From NCBI RefSeq assembly GCF_000826525.2, contig NZ_LN651326.1:1-64000 (forward strand): a DNA stretch of 64,000 nt, given 5' to 3'. Source of the stretch: Mobilicoccus massiliensis. GTDB taxonomy: Bacteria > Actinomycetota > Actinomycetes > Actinomycetales > Dermatophilaceae. The notes beneath the pieces are model-generated. The model ran no database searches, was not told the DNA's origin, and saw nothing but the letters and a program-made list of their open reading frames with translations. The position numbers and the translations under genes are program-made. This document shows positions 22,684 through 33,777 of the stretch, one piece after another. Within the stretch, counting starts at the first letter, position 1, and the number at the start of each line of letters is the position of its first letter.

Positions 22684-24363
22684 TCAGTCGAGGGTCGTGA
22701 AGAGGTCGTGATCAGGGCGACAGATCTTGTCGGTCGCGGGCAGGGTGCCACTGATGAGGTAGTTGTTGCGGGCCTTGGTGGCACAACCGCTGGAATCCAG
22801 AGCGCCGTGTCCCCAGCCGGAGACGGTGATCATGCGCGAACCGGGTGAGAGCGCGTGCATCTGGCGGGCACCCGGGAACGGCGTGGCCGGGTCGTGCTTG
22901 GTCGTCATGACGAGGATGCCGCCGGCGGGCTTGGTCGTGAACGGCCCCTGGTAGGCGTTCTTGCCCATGGCGGGCCAGCCGGCGCACACCGACGAGCTCG
23001 AGGTCCACAGCGGCCCGAAGCCGGGTGCCCGACGGTCGGCCATCGCACCGGCCGAGATCCAGCTCCGTGCGTTGTCGGGGTTGCGCGTCTCGCTGCAGAT
23101 CACGCCCTCGAACCCGGCCCACCACGACGGCGGGTACTCCTCCTCGGGCGTGGGCTCCGGCGGGTTGTAACCGATGCGGTTCGCGCGGTTCTTGCGGTCC
23201 CGCTCGGTCACACGGTCGTAGGCCCGCTTCAGCGCGGCGGCCGGCGCCTTCTTCTGCTGCGCGTCGGGCTGTTCGGCGGCGACCCGGTATTGGTGCACGA
23301 ACGCCAGCAGGTCGGGGATGCCCTCGGGGTCGTAGAGAGAGCCGAGGGTGAGCGCGATGAACACGTCGTAGGTCAGCTCCATGCCCTCCTCACCGGGGGT
23401 GACGTTGACCGTCTCGTTGCGCAGGCGGGTCGTGACCGCGGCCCAGTCGTCGCGAATCGTGTCGTGCTCCCGGCACCCGCTCTCTCCCACCGCCTCGCAT
23501 TCCGCGATGGCCGACATGAGCGACTCGTGCGCCCCGATGTCGCTGCGCAGTCGCGTCGTCACCGGGATGCTCGCGGATTCCCCACCGCGGCCGGTGGCCC
23601 ACGCGACCGGATCGAGCACACCGTCGACGACCATCGTGCGCACCCGGGAGGGGAACATGTTGGCGTAGGTCGCACCGAGGTAGGAGCCGTAGGAGACGCC
23701 GTAGTAGTTGAGCTGCTTCTGCCCGAGCGCCTCGCGAACACGGTCCATGTCGCGAGCGACGTCGGCCGTCGTCATGTACGGCAGGATCTTCGGACGGGAT
23801 TCCCGGCACAGGTGGCGCTTGAACTCGTCGACCGCGAGGAAGGGACCGATCTGCTCCTCGCGCCACGGGAACAAAACGTTGCTCTCCGGCGGCTTCTCAC
23901 CCTTCTTGCCCTCACAGATCGCGAGGTCGGAGCCCCCGACGCCGCGGGGGTCGATCCCGACGATGTCGAACTGGGACCGCACGTTGCGTCCGAGGACCTG
24001 CGCGAAGATCGGCACACTGCCCACCGCCGAACCGCCTGGGCCGCCGGGGTTGACGAAGATGACGCCCTTCTTCTTGGCCTGGTTGTCGGCGGGGCGGCGC
24101 CCGATGGCGAGCGTCGTCGTTCCCTTGGAGGGGTCGGCGTAGTCGAGGGGCACCTCGAGCTCCCCGCACTGGATTCCCCAACAGCGGGTCCAACGGATGG
24201 GTGTCGGCGTGGCCGCGGCGGCCTGCGTCTGGGTCGTCGGCGCCGGCGCCGGTGTGGGCGCGGCCGACGACGTCTGGGGGCTTGCTCCGACGAGCGGCGT
24301 GGCGACGAGGGCAGCGACGCCGGCGAGAGCCGCGAGTCGCGATCGGCGGGAACAGATGACCAT
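22684..24363 (-). CDS. Secreted alpha/beta hydrolase, tripeptidyl aminopeptidase-like
   Basis: 559 residues. The signal peptide (RRSRLAALAGVAALVATPLV) is followed by a Pro/Ala/Thr-rich linker (48-67) and a hydrolase with VIFVNPGGPGGSAVG (oxyanion region), the nucleophile elbow GVSYGSYLGA, Asp in TTKHDPATPFPGA and His in SGWGHGAL. The cysteine-bearing C-terminal TAP-type domain fits Streptomyces SlpD/tripeptidyl aminopeptidases. It probably trims N-terminal peptides outside the cell. I chose the ATG at 24363; one at 24399 is possible. Confidence 0.9.
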   Translation of the reverse strand: MVICSRRSRLAALAGVAALVATPLVGASPQTSSAAPTPAPAPTTQTQAAAATPTPIRWTRCWGIQCGELEVPLDYADPSKGTTTLAIGRRPADNQAKKKGVIFVNPGGPGGSAVGSVPIFAQVLGRNVRSQFDIVGIDPRGVGGSDLAICEGKKGEKPPESNVLFPWREEQIGPFLAVDEFKRHLCRESRPKILPYMTTADVARDMDRVREALGQKQLNYYGVSYGSYLGATYANMFPSRVRTMVVDGVLDPVAWATGRGGESASIPVTTRLRSDIGAHESLMSAIAECEAVGESGCREHDTIRDDWAAVTTRLRNETVNVTPGEEGMELTYDVFIALTLGSLYDPEGIPDLLAFVHQYRVAAEQPDAQQKKAPAAALKRAYDRVTERDRKNRANRIGYNPPEPTPEEEYPPSWWAGFEGVICSETRNPDNARSWISAGAMADRRAPGFGPLWTSSSSVCAGWPAMGKNAYQGPFTTKPAGGILVMTTKHDPATPFPGARQMHALSPGSRMITVSGWGHGALDSSGCATKARNNYLISGTLPATDKICRPDHDLFTTLD

Positions 24364-24517
24364 CTGACGACTCCTTGGCGAGGCGATCGGGAGCCCCATC
24401 AGAGCACGCCAATTCGCTGCTGTCGTGGGCGAATCGGCGAAATCAGACCCTCGCGCCGCAGGTTCATCCCCAGGTATGACGCGCGCCCTGCCGAGCGGGT
24501 CGGAAACCGCCGAAATG

Positions 24518-25066
24518 TCAGGCGCTCCCGGGGGTGCTCAGCGTCCAGTAGTCGTACGAACCGGAGTCCCGCAGGCTCGCGAGGTACGCCGCCGGGTTGC
24601 TCGGGTCGAGCCACACCGTGCGACCCCCGATCGGGGGGTGCTCACCGTGCGGCGCGTAGCTCGTGGTGAGCAGGACGAGGTCGACCGGGGCCAGCCAGTC
24701 GGCCTGGGCCCCGGGGGCGTCGGGGGTCTCGAGGAGCAGCGACAACTGCTTGTCGGCCTCGAGGACGACGAGCAGGCCGCGGTCGTCGGGGTCGGCCGGG
24801 TCGAACGTGCCGCGGCTCGTCGCGTCGGCGATGCGGAGCCGTTGAGCCTCCTGGGCCGCCACGTCGGCGTGCCGGACGAGCGCCTCGGCCTGCTCGTCGG
24901 CGGGGAGGGTCGACCACCCCGCGATCACCTCGTCGAGAACCTCGTCGACCGTGTCGGCGTAGACCGTGCTCGAGTCGCGCAACGTGAGGACGTGCGACCA
25001 TTCGGAGCCGTCGGCTCTCGTGGGGACGTAACCGCAACACCCGGCGTGGAAGTTCCGAAAGCGCAT
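24518..25066 (-). CDS. Hypothetical acidic protein
   Basis: 182 residues, no signal peptide or membrane helix. Begins MRFRNFHAGCCGYVPTRADG, has a Cys-Cys pair at 10-11, a central helical segment (DEVLDEVIAGWSTLPADEQA) and a strand region LAPVDLVLLTTSYAPHGEHP. I recognise no family. The natural codon pattern and lack of overlap support a real gene. It is upstream of, and on the strand opposite to, nothing obvious; the NYN-domain gene on the same strand is its near neighbour. Confidence 0.6.
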   Translation of the reverse strand: MRFRNFHAGCCGYVPTRADGSEWSHVLTLRDSSTVYADTVDEVLDEVIAGWSTLPADEQAEALVRHADVAAQEAQRLRIADATSRGTFDPADPDDRGLLVVLEADKQLSLLLETPDAPGAQADWLAPVDLVLLTTSYAPHGEHPPIGGRTVWLDPSNPAAYLASLRDSGSYDYWTLSTPGSA

Positions 25067-25092
25067 GGGATCACTCTTCCACCCGCCTCACC

Positions 25093-25458
25093 TCACCGGC
25101 CGGGATGGAAGTCCCGCGGACCGGTGATCGCTGCTCCGAGCGGGGTGAGGCGGGCGATGAGACCGCGGTCGGCCGTCGCGACCGTGACGTCGTCGCCGCG
25201 TTCGGCGAGAACCCGGCACTGCGCGACGATCTCGTCGTCGCCCTCGCCGGGCGCGTGGATGGTCGTCAGCCCGTCGGTCACGCCGGCCTCGACGCCCTTG
25301 CGGGCCTGGCCCTCGACGACGAGCACGACCTGGTCGTACGGCCACTGCCCCCGCGCGAGGCCGTCGTGCAACCGGGACGCGGCGCCGGCCCGGTCGCGCC
25401 ACCACCCGTCGGGAACGCTGCCCACGACGTTCGCCCCGTCGACGATGAGCACCTTCAC
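25093..25458 (-). CDS. NYN/PIN-like domain protein
   Basis: 121 residues. It begins VKVLIVDGANVVGSVPDGWW, where the early Asp-Gly-Ala-Asn is the metal-binding start of NYN nuclease domains. DQVVLVVEGQAR, GDDEIVAQCRVLAERGDDVT and VATADRGLIARLTPLGA supply the remaining acidic residues (the DD, then ATADRGL). The fold is a single-domain ribonuclease; the substrate is unknown. GTG start at 25458. The longer open frame has no homology and runs into the upstream terminator. Confidence 0.75.
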   Translation of the reverse strand: MKVLIVDGANVVGSVPDGWWRDRAGAASRLHDGLARGQWPYDQVVLVVEGQARKGVEAGVTDGLTTIHAPGEGDDEIVAQCRVLAERGDDVTVATADRGLIARLTPLGAAITGPRDFHPGR

Positions 25459-25495
25459 GACATCGATCGTGCCACGCGTGCCCGAACCGAAGAAG

Positions 25496-25522
25496 GGCCC
25501 GGACCCGCAGCGGGTCCGGGCC
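25496..25522. terminator. Intrinsic-type hairpin GGCCCGGACCC / GGGTCCGGGCC
   Basis: A perfect stem of at least 11 bp around the loop GCAGC, 14 bases beyond the stop of the PepSY lipoprotein gene, which reads toward it on the minus strand. It isolates that gene from the NYN gene. Confidence 0.8.
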
Positions 25523-25536
25523 ACTTCACCGGGTCG

Positions 25537-26187
25537 TCAGAGCAGGTTGCCGCTCATGGCGTCGACCTGGACCTCGCGGTCATCGGCAGAGCCCGCGGGC
25601 AGGATGTCGAACTCGTACTGCACGCGGCCGGTGTCCTTGCCCTCGATCTTCCACTTCGTGACGGTGCCGTCCTGGCTCGACAGCGCGGTGCGGCTCGCGG
25701 CGTCGAGCGGAACGACCTTGGTGGGATCGAACGTCTTGGCCTTGGCCTCGGCCTTGTCGTCGGCGTCGATCTTCTCCCGCTTCTCCGAGAGCTTCTGCAG
25801 CGAATCGGCGTCGTACTGCACGGCGTACTTCTCGGTGTCGGAGTACAACTCGACCTTGTACTCGAGGCTGCCACCCGTGCGGGATTCGAGCTCGATCTTG
25901 CTGGGGTTGCCCGGGAACGCCTGCTTGGCGGCGGTGAGGGCGTCCTGCCACGACTTCTGGGGTGCCTGGGCGATCACGTCGCGCTTGGCGGCGCTGGAGG
26001 CGGGCGCGGCGGCGGATGACGTGGCACCGCTCTCAGTGGGGGTGCCGGCGCTGGTGGACGCGGGGGCGCTGGTGGCGGGGGCAGGCGCGGGAGCCGAACC
26101 CGAGTTCTGCTGCTGGTCACCGCCGCCGCAGGCCGAGAGGGTCAACAGTGCGGCCAGGCCGGTGGCCAGTAGGGGTGTCTTACGCAT
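25537..26187 (-). CDS. PepSY-domain lipoprotein
   Basis: 216 residues. A type II signal peptide with lipobox LSAC (MRKTPLLATGLAALLTLSAC), then a Ser/Ala/Pro/Thr-rich spacer (to about 67). Two PepSY-like repeats follow: SWQDALTAAKQAFPGNPSKI, then ELESRTGGSLEYKVEL; and a later half ending VQYEFDILPAGSADDREVQV, then DAMSGNLL. ATG 26187 is best spaced from AGGAGG. PepSY lipoproteins are thought to modulate extracytoplasmic peptidases or redox proteins. The partner is unknown. Confidence 0.8.
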   Translation of the reverse strand: MRKTPLLATGLAALLTLSACGGGDQQQNSGSAPAPAPATSAPASTSAGTPTESGATSSAAAPASSAAKRDVIAQAPQKSWQDALTAAKQAFPGNPSKIELESRTGGSLEYKVELYSDTEKYAVQYDADSLQKLSEKREKIDADDKAEAKAKTFDPTKVVPLDAASRTALSSQDGTVTKWKIEGKDTGRVQYEFDILPAGSADDREVQVDAMSGNLL

Positions 26188-26366
26188 GAACATTCCTCCT
26201 TCTCTCAGATTCGGGTGAACTTCATCCCACACAAATGGACAAATACCCGATAGGGGACCGAACAAACCGGCGCCTTCACCGGTCGGGTTTGGCGTCGGCA
26301 GGTCCTGCGAACGCGCGGTGGACGCCCTCGCGGTGCAGGCTGGGGTTCGAACCGAAAGGGAGGACG

Positions 26367-27581
26367 ATGACGATCACGGACGTGCTGTCGGGTATCGACG
26401 AGGTCACCCCGTGGCAGGAGGCGCTGTACAAGGACCTGCACCGCCATCCTGAGCTGAGCATGCAGGAGCACCGCACGGCCGAGAAGATCACCGCAGAGCT
26501 CACCGCCCTGGGCTACGACGTGCATCGGGTCGGCGGGGGCGTGGTCGGGGTGCTGGCCAACGGCGACTGGCAGACGGTGTTGTTCCGGGCCGACGTCGAT
26601 GCGCTGCCCGTCGAGGAGGAGACCGGCCTGCCGTACGCCTCCACGGTGACGGCGACGACGCCCGGCGGTGCCGCGGTGCCGGTCATGCACGCCTGCGGCC
26701 ACGACATGCACACCGCCGCCGCGCTCGGCGCGGCACGCCTGCTCGCCACCCACCGCGACGCCTGGGCCGGCACCTACATCGCGCTCTTCCAACCCGGTGA
26801 GGAGATCGCCGCCGGCGCACGCGCGATGGTCGACGATTCGCTGACCGCCGTCGTCCCTCGCCCCGACGTGGCGTTCGGTCAGCACGTGCTGGGCGCCCTG
26901 GTCTCCGGACACGTGGGCACGGTCGCCGGCCCCGTCCTGTCCACCGCGGTGAGCCTGCGCATCACCGTGTACGGCAAGGGGTCTCACGGGTCGATGCCTC
27001 ACCTGGGCGTCGATCCGGTCCTGCTGGCGAGCACCATCGTCGTGCGCCTGCAGTCGATCGTCGCGCGAGAGATCGCGCCGGACGACTTCGGCGTCGTCAC
27101 CGTGGGCAGCGTGCAAGCGGGCAACTCGGCCAACGTCATCCCCGAATCGGCGACCCTGCTGGTCAACGTGCGCGCCTACGACGATTCCATCCGTGACCAC
27201 ATCGTCGCCGCGATCGAACGGATCGTGCGGGCCGAATGCGAGGCCTCCCGCACACCCCGAGAGCCCGCCTTCGAGGTGTTCGACTCCTACCCGCTCACCA
27301 CCAACGACACGGACGTGACGGAGAGGGTGACGGCGGCGCTCGTCGAGGCCCTGGGAGCCGGACGTGTGGAGAAACTCGCCCCGCAGACCGCGTCCGAGGA
27401 CTTCTCCGTCATCCCCGACGCGTGGGGCACGCCCTACGCGTACTGGGGGTTCGGCGCGTTCACCGAGGATCAGGAGGTGCTGCCCAACCACAACCCGGGT
27501 TTCGCCCCCGCGATCCAGCCGACCCTGCGCACCGGGACCGAAGCGGCGGTGGCGGCCGCCCTGGCCTACCTGGCGCGCTGA
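26367..27581 (+). CDS. M20D-family amidohydrolase (hippurate hydrolase-like)
   Basis: 404 residues. Metal-binding motifs of M20 enzymes: FRADVDALPVEEETGLPYAS, HACGHDMHTAAALGAARLLA, and LFQPGEEIAAGARAMVDD (catalytic Glu pair). The dimerisation domain contains KGSHGSMPHLGVDP. The C-terminal SEDFSVI and NHNPGFAPA motifs complete the set. Members hydrolyse N-acyl amino acids or aminoacyl conjugates. It is cytosolic. ATG 26367 follows AAAGGGAGG. It lies divergent to the PepSY lipoprotein gene. Confidence 0.95.
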   Translation: MTITDVLSGIDEVTPWQEALYKDLHRHPELSMQEHRTAEKITAELTALGYDVHRVGGGVVGVLANGDWQTVLFRADVDALPVEEETGLPYASTVTATTPGGAAVPVMHACGHDMHTAAALGAARLLATHRDAWAGTYIALFQPGEEIAAGARAMVDDSLTAVVPRPDVAFGQHVLGALVSGHVGTVAGPVLSTAVSLRITVYGKGSHGSMPHLGVDPVLLASTIVVRLQSIVAREIAPDDFGVVTVGSVQAGNSANVIPESATLLVNVRAYDDSIRDHIVAAIERIVRAECEASRTPREPAFEVFDSYPLTTNDTDVTERVTAALVEALGAGRVEKLAPQTASEDFSVIPDAWGTPYAYWGFGAFTEDQEVLPNHNPGFAPAIQPTLRTGTEAAVAAALAYLAR

Positions 27582-27669
27582 TCACGCACCGGGCCCCCAG
27601 GACCTCCCGCGACGCCCGCAACGAGCCGGCCGAGCAGTCGATCCCGGCCCGCCGCCACTCCTCGCCGAT

Positions 27670-29841
<2,172 letters not shown>

Positions 29842-29910
29842 TTAGGTGGAGGTCACGGTGTTGCGCCGGCGCGCGACGCGTGCCCGATCCACCTCACGAG
29901 GGAGACCGCC

Positions 29911-31452
29911 GTGCCGCAGACCGACCGCGACGAACTGCACCGTCGACGCACCGAGGCCCTGGCCGGAGGTGGCGAGAAGGCACAGGCCAGGCGCCACGAA
30001 CGGGGCCTGCTCACGGCACGCGAACGACTCGACCGGCTCTTCCAGCCCCGCACCTTTCAGGAGTCCGGCCTCCACGCCCAGCACTCGTGCGAGGAGCTCG
30101 CCGGCAAGTCGCTCCCGGCCGACGGCGTCGTCACCGGCACCGGGTACGTCGACGGCGAACTGGTGGCCGCGTTCGCGCAGGACGCCACGGTCGCCGCGGG
30201 CACGCTCGGGCGCCGGCACGCGCAGAAGATCGTCGAGCTCATGAACACGGCGATCCGCGTCGGGGCTCCGCTCGTGGCGTTCCAGGAGTCCGGCGGCGCC
30301 CGCATCCAGGAGGGCGTCGACGCGCTGTCGGGCTACGGCGAGGTCTTCTACCACAACGTGCTCATGTCGGGTGTCGTGCCGCAGATCGCCGTCATCTGCG
30401 GGCCGTGCGCGGGCGGCGCGGCCTACTCCCCCGCGCTCATGGACTTCATCGTCATGACCAGGCAGAACTCCCAGATGTTCATCACCGGGCCCGACGTCAT
30501 CAAATCGGTGACCGGACGCTCCACCACCCTCGACGAGGTCGGTGGCGCGCAGATGCACGCGAGCGTCAGCGGCAACGTGCACTTCCTCGCCGAGGACGAT
30601 GACGACGCCGTGCGCATCGTCAAGGAGTTGCTCTCCTACCTGCCCCCGAACAACACCGAGGACCCCCCGCACGACCTCGCCTCGCAACTGCGGCTCGACC
30701 GCGACGAGGGCATGAACGACCTCGTCCCCGACGACCCGTCGATGCCGATGGACGTCCGCGCGGTCATCACCCGCCTCGTCGACGACGGCCGCCTGCTCGA
30801 GGTACAGGCCGACTTCGCCAAGAACCTCATGGTGGGATTCGCCCGCATCGAGGGCATGGTCGTCGGCATCGTCGCCAACCAGCCCCTGCACCTCGCGGGG
30901 GCCCTCGACATCGACGCCTCCGACAAGGGCGCCCGGTTCGTGCGCTTCTGCAACGCCTTCAACATCCCGCTCGTCACCCTCGTCGACGTGCCCGGATTCC
31001 TGCCCGGTGTCGAGCAGGAGCGCGGCGGCATCATCCGCCACGGCGCCAAGATGCTCTTCGCCTACGCCTCGGGCACGGTGCCCAAGATCACCGTCATCCT
31101 GCGCAAGGCGTACGGCGGCTCCTACCTCGCGATGTGCAGCAAGGAGATGGGCACCGACTACGTCTACGCATGGCCCAACGCCGAGATCGCGGTCATGGGC
31201 GGCGCGGGCGCGGCGAACATCCTCTACCGGCGCGAGATCGAGGCGGCCGAGGACGAGGCGGCCAAACGTGCCGAGCTCGTCGAGCGCTACCGCGAGGAGC
31301 ACGCCACGCCGTACCGCTCCGCGGCGCGCGGGTACATCACCGACGTCATCGACCCCTCCGAGACCCGGGCAGCGCTCGCCCTCAGCCTGCGCAAGACCCT
31401 CAACAAGCGTGAGCTGAGGCCCGGCAAGAAGCACGGGAACATCCCGCTGTGA
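29911..31452 (+). CDS. Carboxyltransferase subunit, methylmalonyl-CoA decarboxylase alpha/PccB-like
   Basis: 513 residues of the acyl-CoA carboxyltransferase family. GERTARERLDxLxD-like LLTARERLDRLFQPRTFQES opens it. FQESGGARIQEGVDALSGYG and ICGPCAGGAAYSPALMDFIV form the first oxyanion site. VDVPGFLPGVEQERGGIIRH and the AYGGSYLAMCSKEMG/MGGAGAANILYRREI region form the second. Alone it would be called PccB, but the next three genes supply a biotin carrier and the OadG/OadB membrane pump, so decarboxylation is more likely. Start GTG 29911. Confidence 0.85.
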   Translation: MPQTDRDELHRRRTEALAGGGEKAQARRHERGLLTARERLDRLFQPRTFQESGLHAQHSCEELAGKSLPADGVVTGTGYVDGELVAAFAQDATVAAGTLGRRHAQKIVELMNTAIRVGAPLVAFQESGGARIQEGVDALSGYGEVFYHNVLMSGVVPQIAVICGPCAGGAAYSPALMDFIVMTRQNSQMFITGPDVIKSVTGRSTTLDEVGGAQMHASVSGNVHFLAEDDDDAVRIVKELLSYLPPNNTEDPPHDLASQLRLDRDEGMNDLVPDDPSMPMDVRAVITRLVDDGRLLEVQADFAKNLMVGFARIEGMVVGIVANQPLHLAGALDIDASDKGARFVRFCNAFNIPLVTLVDVPGFLPGVEQERGGIIRHGAKMLFAYASGTVPKITVILRKAYGGSYLAMCSKEMGTDYVYAWPNAEIAVMGGAGAANILYRREIEAAEDEAAKRAELVERYREEHATPYRSAARGYITDVIDPSETRAALALSLRKTLNKRELRPGKKHGNIPL

Positions 31453-31522
31453 GCAGCACTTCTTCGCCGGATTCCCTCACGAGGGGGCCGGAGCCGACGA
31501 CTCGGACGACAAGGAGGCACGG

Positions 31523-31870
31523 ATGCTCGAAGTGACCCTGACGGTGGCCGTCATCGTCCTCGTGGTGTCGATGCTCGTCGCCGTCGTCATCAAGGGCCTC
31601 GTCGCGCTCCTGGGGCGGCAGGGCGCCGCTGCCTCGGCGTCCGCCGTCGTCCCGGCCGCCCCCGTCGTTCCCGCGGCGCCGACCACCGCGGGCGGTCACC
31701 CGCCCGAGCACGTCGCGGCCATCGCCGCCGCGGTCTCGTCGGTGTTCGACGACGGGGTCGTGGTCGTCAACATCGAACCGGTCCGCGGCCCGGGCACCGG
31801 CTCGGGCTGGACCTCCGAGGGCCGCGCCGCCCATCACACCTCCCACAACCTGGGCCGATTCCCCCGTTAG
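31523..31870 (+). CDS. OadG-like small membrane subunit of Na+-pumping decarboxylase
   Basis: 115 residues: one N-terminal membrane helix (VTLTVAVIVLVVSMLVAVVI), an Ala/Pro-rich linker, and a short C-terminal segment HPPEHVAAIAAAVSSVFDDG as in gamma/delta subunits of oxaloacetate and methylmalonyl-CoA decarboxylases. Its role in known complexes is to tether the carboxyltransferase and biotin carrier to the beta subunit. It sits 70 bases after the carboxyltransferase gene and 63 before the biotin carrier gene. Confidence 0.75.
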   Translation: MLEVTLTVAVIVLVVSMLVAVVIKGLVALLGRQGAAASASAVVPAAPVVPAAPTTAGGHPPEHVAAIAAAVSSVFDDGVVVVNIEPVRGPGTGSGWTSEGRAAHHTSHNLGRFPR

Positions 31871-31933
31871 ACCAACCGTTGGCCGCGGATCCGTCCCGGC
31901 CCGAACCCACGCAGGACAAGGAGTGACGTCCCG

Positions 31934-32383
31934 ATGTTGCGACACCTTCGCGTGACCGTCGAAGGACACGCCTACGACGTGACGGTCGAGGACCTCACCG
32001 ACACGGGCAACACGCTCTACCCCGACAACCGCTCGATGACCCCGACGAACGCCACCGCTCCGGTGACCGCGCCGACTGCGGCGCCCCGTGGCTCCGGTGG
32101 CTCCGGCCCCGCGCCGAGCGCTGCCCCCGCGTCCACCCCTTCGGCGTCCGCGTCTGCGGCGGCGGCCGGGGGGTCGGCCGTGCTCGCGCCGATGAGCGGG
32201 GTCGTCGTCGAGATCTCCGTCCAACCCGGAGACACAGTCGGCGCCGGCCAGATCGTCGCCGTCATGGAGGCGATGAAACTGAAGAGTCCCATCGTCGTCG
32301 ACACGGCCGGCACGGTCGCGACCGTCGACGTGGCCGTCGGTGACGCCGTGGAGTCCGGCGCCTCGATCCTCACCCTCTCCTGA
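31934..32383 (+). CDS. Biotin carboxyl carrier subunit
   Basis: 149 residues. The N-terminal strand (LRHLRVTVEGHAYDVTVEDL) leads to an Ala/Pro/Ser-rich hinge (about 45-78) and a biotinyl domain with the modified lysine K115 in VMEAMKLKSP. SVQPGDTVGAGQIV and DAVESGASILTLS are the flanking biotinyl-fold strands. This is the gamma-subunit/MmdC architecture that shuttles carboxybiotin between the carboxyltransferase and OadB. The next gene starts 10 bases after its stop. Confidence 0.9.
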   Translation: MLRHLRVTVEGHAYDVTVEDLTDTGNTLYPDNRSMTPTNATAPVTAPTAAPRGSGGSGPAPSAAPASTPSASASAAAAGGSAVLAPMSGVVVEISVQPGDTVGAGQIVAVMEAMKLKSPIVVDTAGTVATVDVAVGDAVESGASILTLS

Positions 32384-32393
32384 GGGGCCCGGC

Positions 32394-33599
32394 GTGGATC
32401 TCTCCGATCTCGGCGGCATCTTCCAGGGCATCGGCACCCTGTTCATGCAGGAGCCGAGCATCGCCTTCGGCCGCCTCGTGCTCATCGTCCTCGGCTTCGG
32501 GCTCGTGTACCTCGGCAAGAAGGAGATTCTCGAGCCGCTGCTCATGATCCCGATGGGCCTCGGGATGTCGGCGGTCAACGCGGGCGTACTCGTCCTCAAC
32601 ACGGGCCGCACGGGGACACTGTTCGTGGATCCGCTCGTCAAGGACCCGAACGACGTCGTCAACGTGTTGCAGATCAACTGGCTGCAACCCATCTACACGT
32701 TCATGTTCAGCAACGGCCTCATTGCCTGCCTGGTGTTCATGGGCATCGGTGTGCTGCTCGACGTCGGCTACGTCATGGCCCGCCCGTTCCAGAGCATGAT
32801 CATCGCGTTGTTCGCCGAGGCCGGCACGTTCGTCGTGTACCCCCTCGCCCTGTGGCTCGGCATGTCGCCGGGACAGGCGGCCTCGGTGTCGACGATCGGT
32901 GGCGCCGACGGACCGATGGTGCTCTTCACCTCGCTCATCCTCTCCCCAGACCTCTTCGTGCCCATCACGGTCGTCGGCTACCTCTACCTCGGCCTCGCCT
33001 ACGGCGCCTTCCCCTACCTCGTGCGCGCCCTCGTTCCCGCGCGACTGCGGGGACTGCCGATGCCGGCCGGGCCCCAGACGCGGATCACCTCGGGGCAGAA
33101 GCTCGCGTTCGCGGTCGTCGTCTCCACCCTGTTGTGTCTGCTGTTCCCAGTGGCGGCACCGCTGTTCCTGTCGCTGTTCGTGGGCGTGGCCGTGCGCGAG
33201 GCGGGCATCGTGCAGTTCCAGGAGTTGTTCAGCAAGGTCTTCCTCTACGGCGCGACGTTCTTCCTCGGACTCACCCTCGGCGTGCTCTGTGAGGCGGGCA
33301 CCCTGCTCGACCCGGTCGTCCTCAAGCTGCTCCTGCTCGGCATGCTCGCGCTGACGATCTCGGCCGTCGGCGGCATCATCGGCGGGTACGTCATGTATTT
33401 CGCGACGGGCGGCAAGGTCAACCCCGTCGTCGGCATCGCCGGTGTGAGTTGCGTGCCCACCACCGCCAAGGTCGCCCAGAAGATCGCCGGTCACGAGAAC
33501 CCGGCGGCGATCGTCATGCCGCAGGCCCTCGGCGCCAACATCAGCGGCGTCATCACCTCCGCGATCATCGCCGGCACGTTCGTCGCGCTCCTGCGCTGA
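32394..33599 (+). CDS. Sodium-pumping decarboxylase beta subunit (OadB family)
   Basis: 401 residues with about nine to eleven membrane helices and the expected OadB motifs: EPLLMIPMGLGMSAVNAGVL, the GGADGPMVLFTSLILSPDL loop that holds the key Asp, VVGYLYLGLAYG, and GVSCVPTTAKVAQKIAGHEN, then PQALGANISGVITSAIIAGT at the end. It decarboxylates carboxybiotin and exports Na+. GTG 32394 after GAGGGGC. It completes a four-gene pump operon, an uncommon find in aerobic actinobacteria. Confidence 0.92.
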   Translation: MDLSDLGGIFQGIGTLFMQEPSIAFGRLVLIVLGFGLVYLGKKEILEPLLMIPMGLGMSAVNAGVLVLNTGRTGTLFVDPLVKDPNDVVNVLQINWLQPIYTFMFSNGLIACLVFMGIGVLLDVGYVMARPFQSMIIALFAEAGTFVVYPLALWLGMSPGQAASVSTIGGADGPMVLFTSLILSPDLFVPITVVGYLYLGLAYGAFPYLVRALVPARLRGLPMPAGPQTRITSGQKLAFAVVVSTLLCLLFPVAAPLFLSLFVGVAVREAGIVQFQELFSKVFLYGATFFLGLTLGVLCEAGTLLDPVVLKLLLLGMLALTISAVGGIIGGYVMYFATGGKVNPVVGIAGVSCVPTTAKVAQKIAGHENPAAIVMPQALGANISGVITSAIIAGTFVALLR

Positions 33600-33645
33600 T
33601 CCGGGCTCGCCACCCGCACCGGAGGCAAGACACCCCCCACGACGT

Positions 33646-33730
33646 CGACGTGGCAGATGGGATGGCAGCCAGAGTGGGGTCCCGACCCCCTCGCCGCTGC
33701 CATCCCATCTTCCATCTCGGCGAGGCGGGG
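33646..33730. repeat. 85-bp palindromic element, copy 1
   Basis: ACGTGGCAGATGGGATGGCAGCC on the left pairs with GCTGCCATCCCATCTTCCAT on the right, and an inner hairpin GGGGTC-CC-GACCCC lies between. Similar elements are at 34471 and 39020. It follows the OadB gene and precedes the methyltransferase. Confidence 0.85.
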
Positions 33731-33777
33731 CTCGGATCCGGGCCACCGCGTGGCAGCTCGGTTGCCAGACTGGCGGC

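Noticed and set aside
22855-24669. Plus-strand 604-codon frame over the secreted hydrolase
   Set aside because: Antisense of a gene with signal peptide, GVSYGSYLGA elbow and terminator; its own sequence has no family features.
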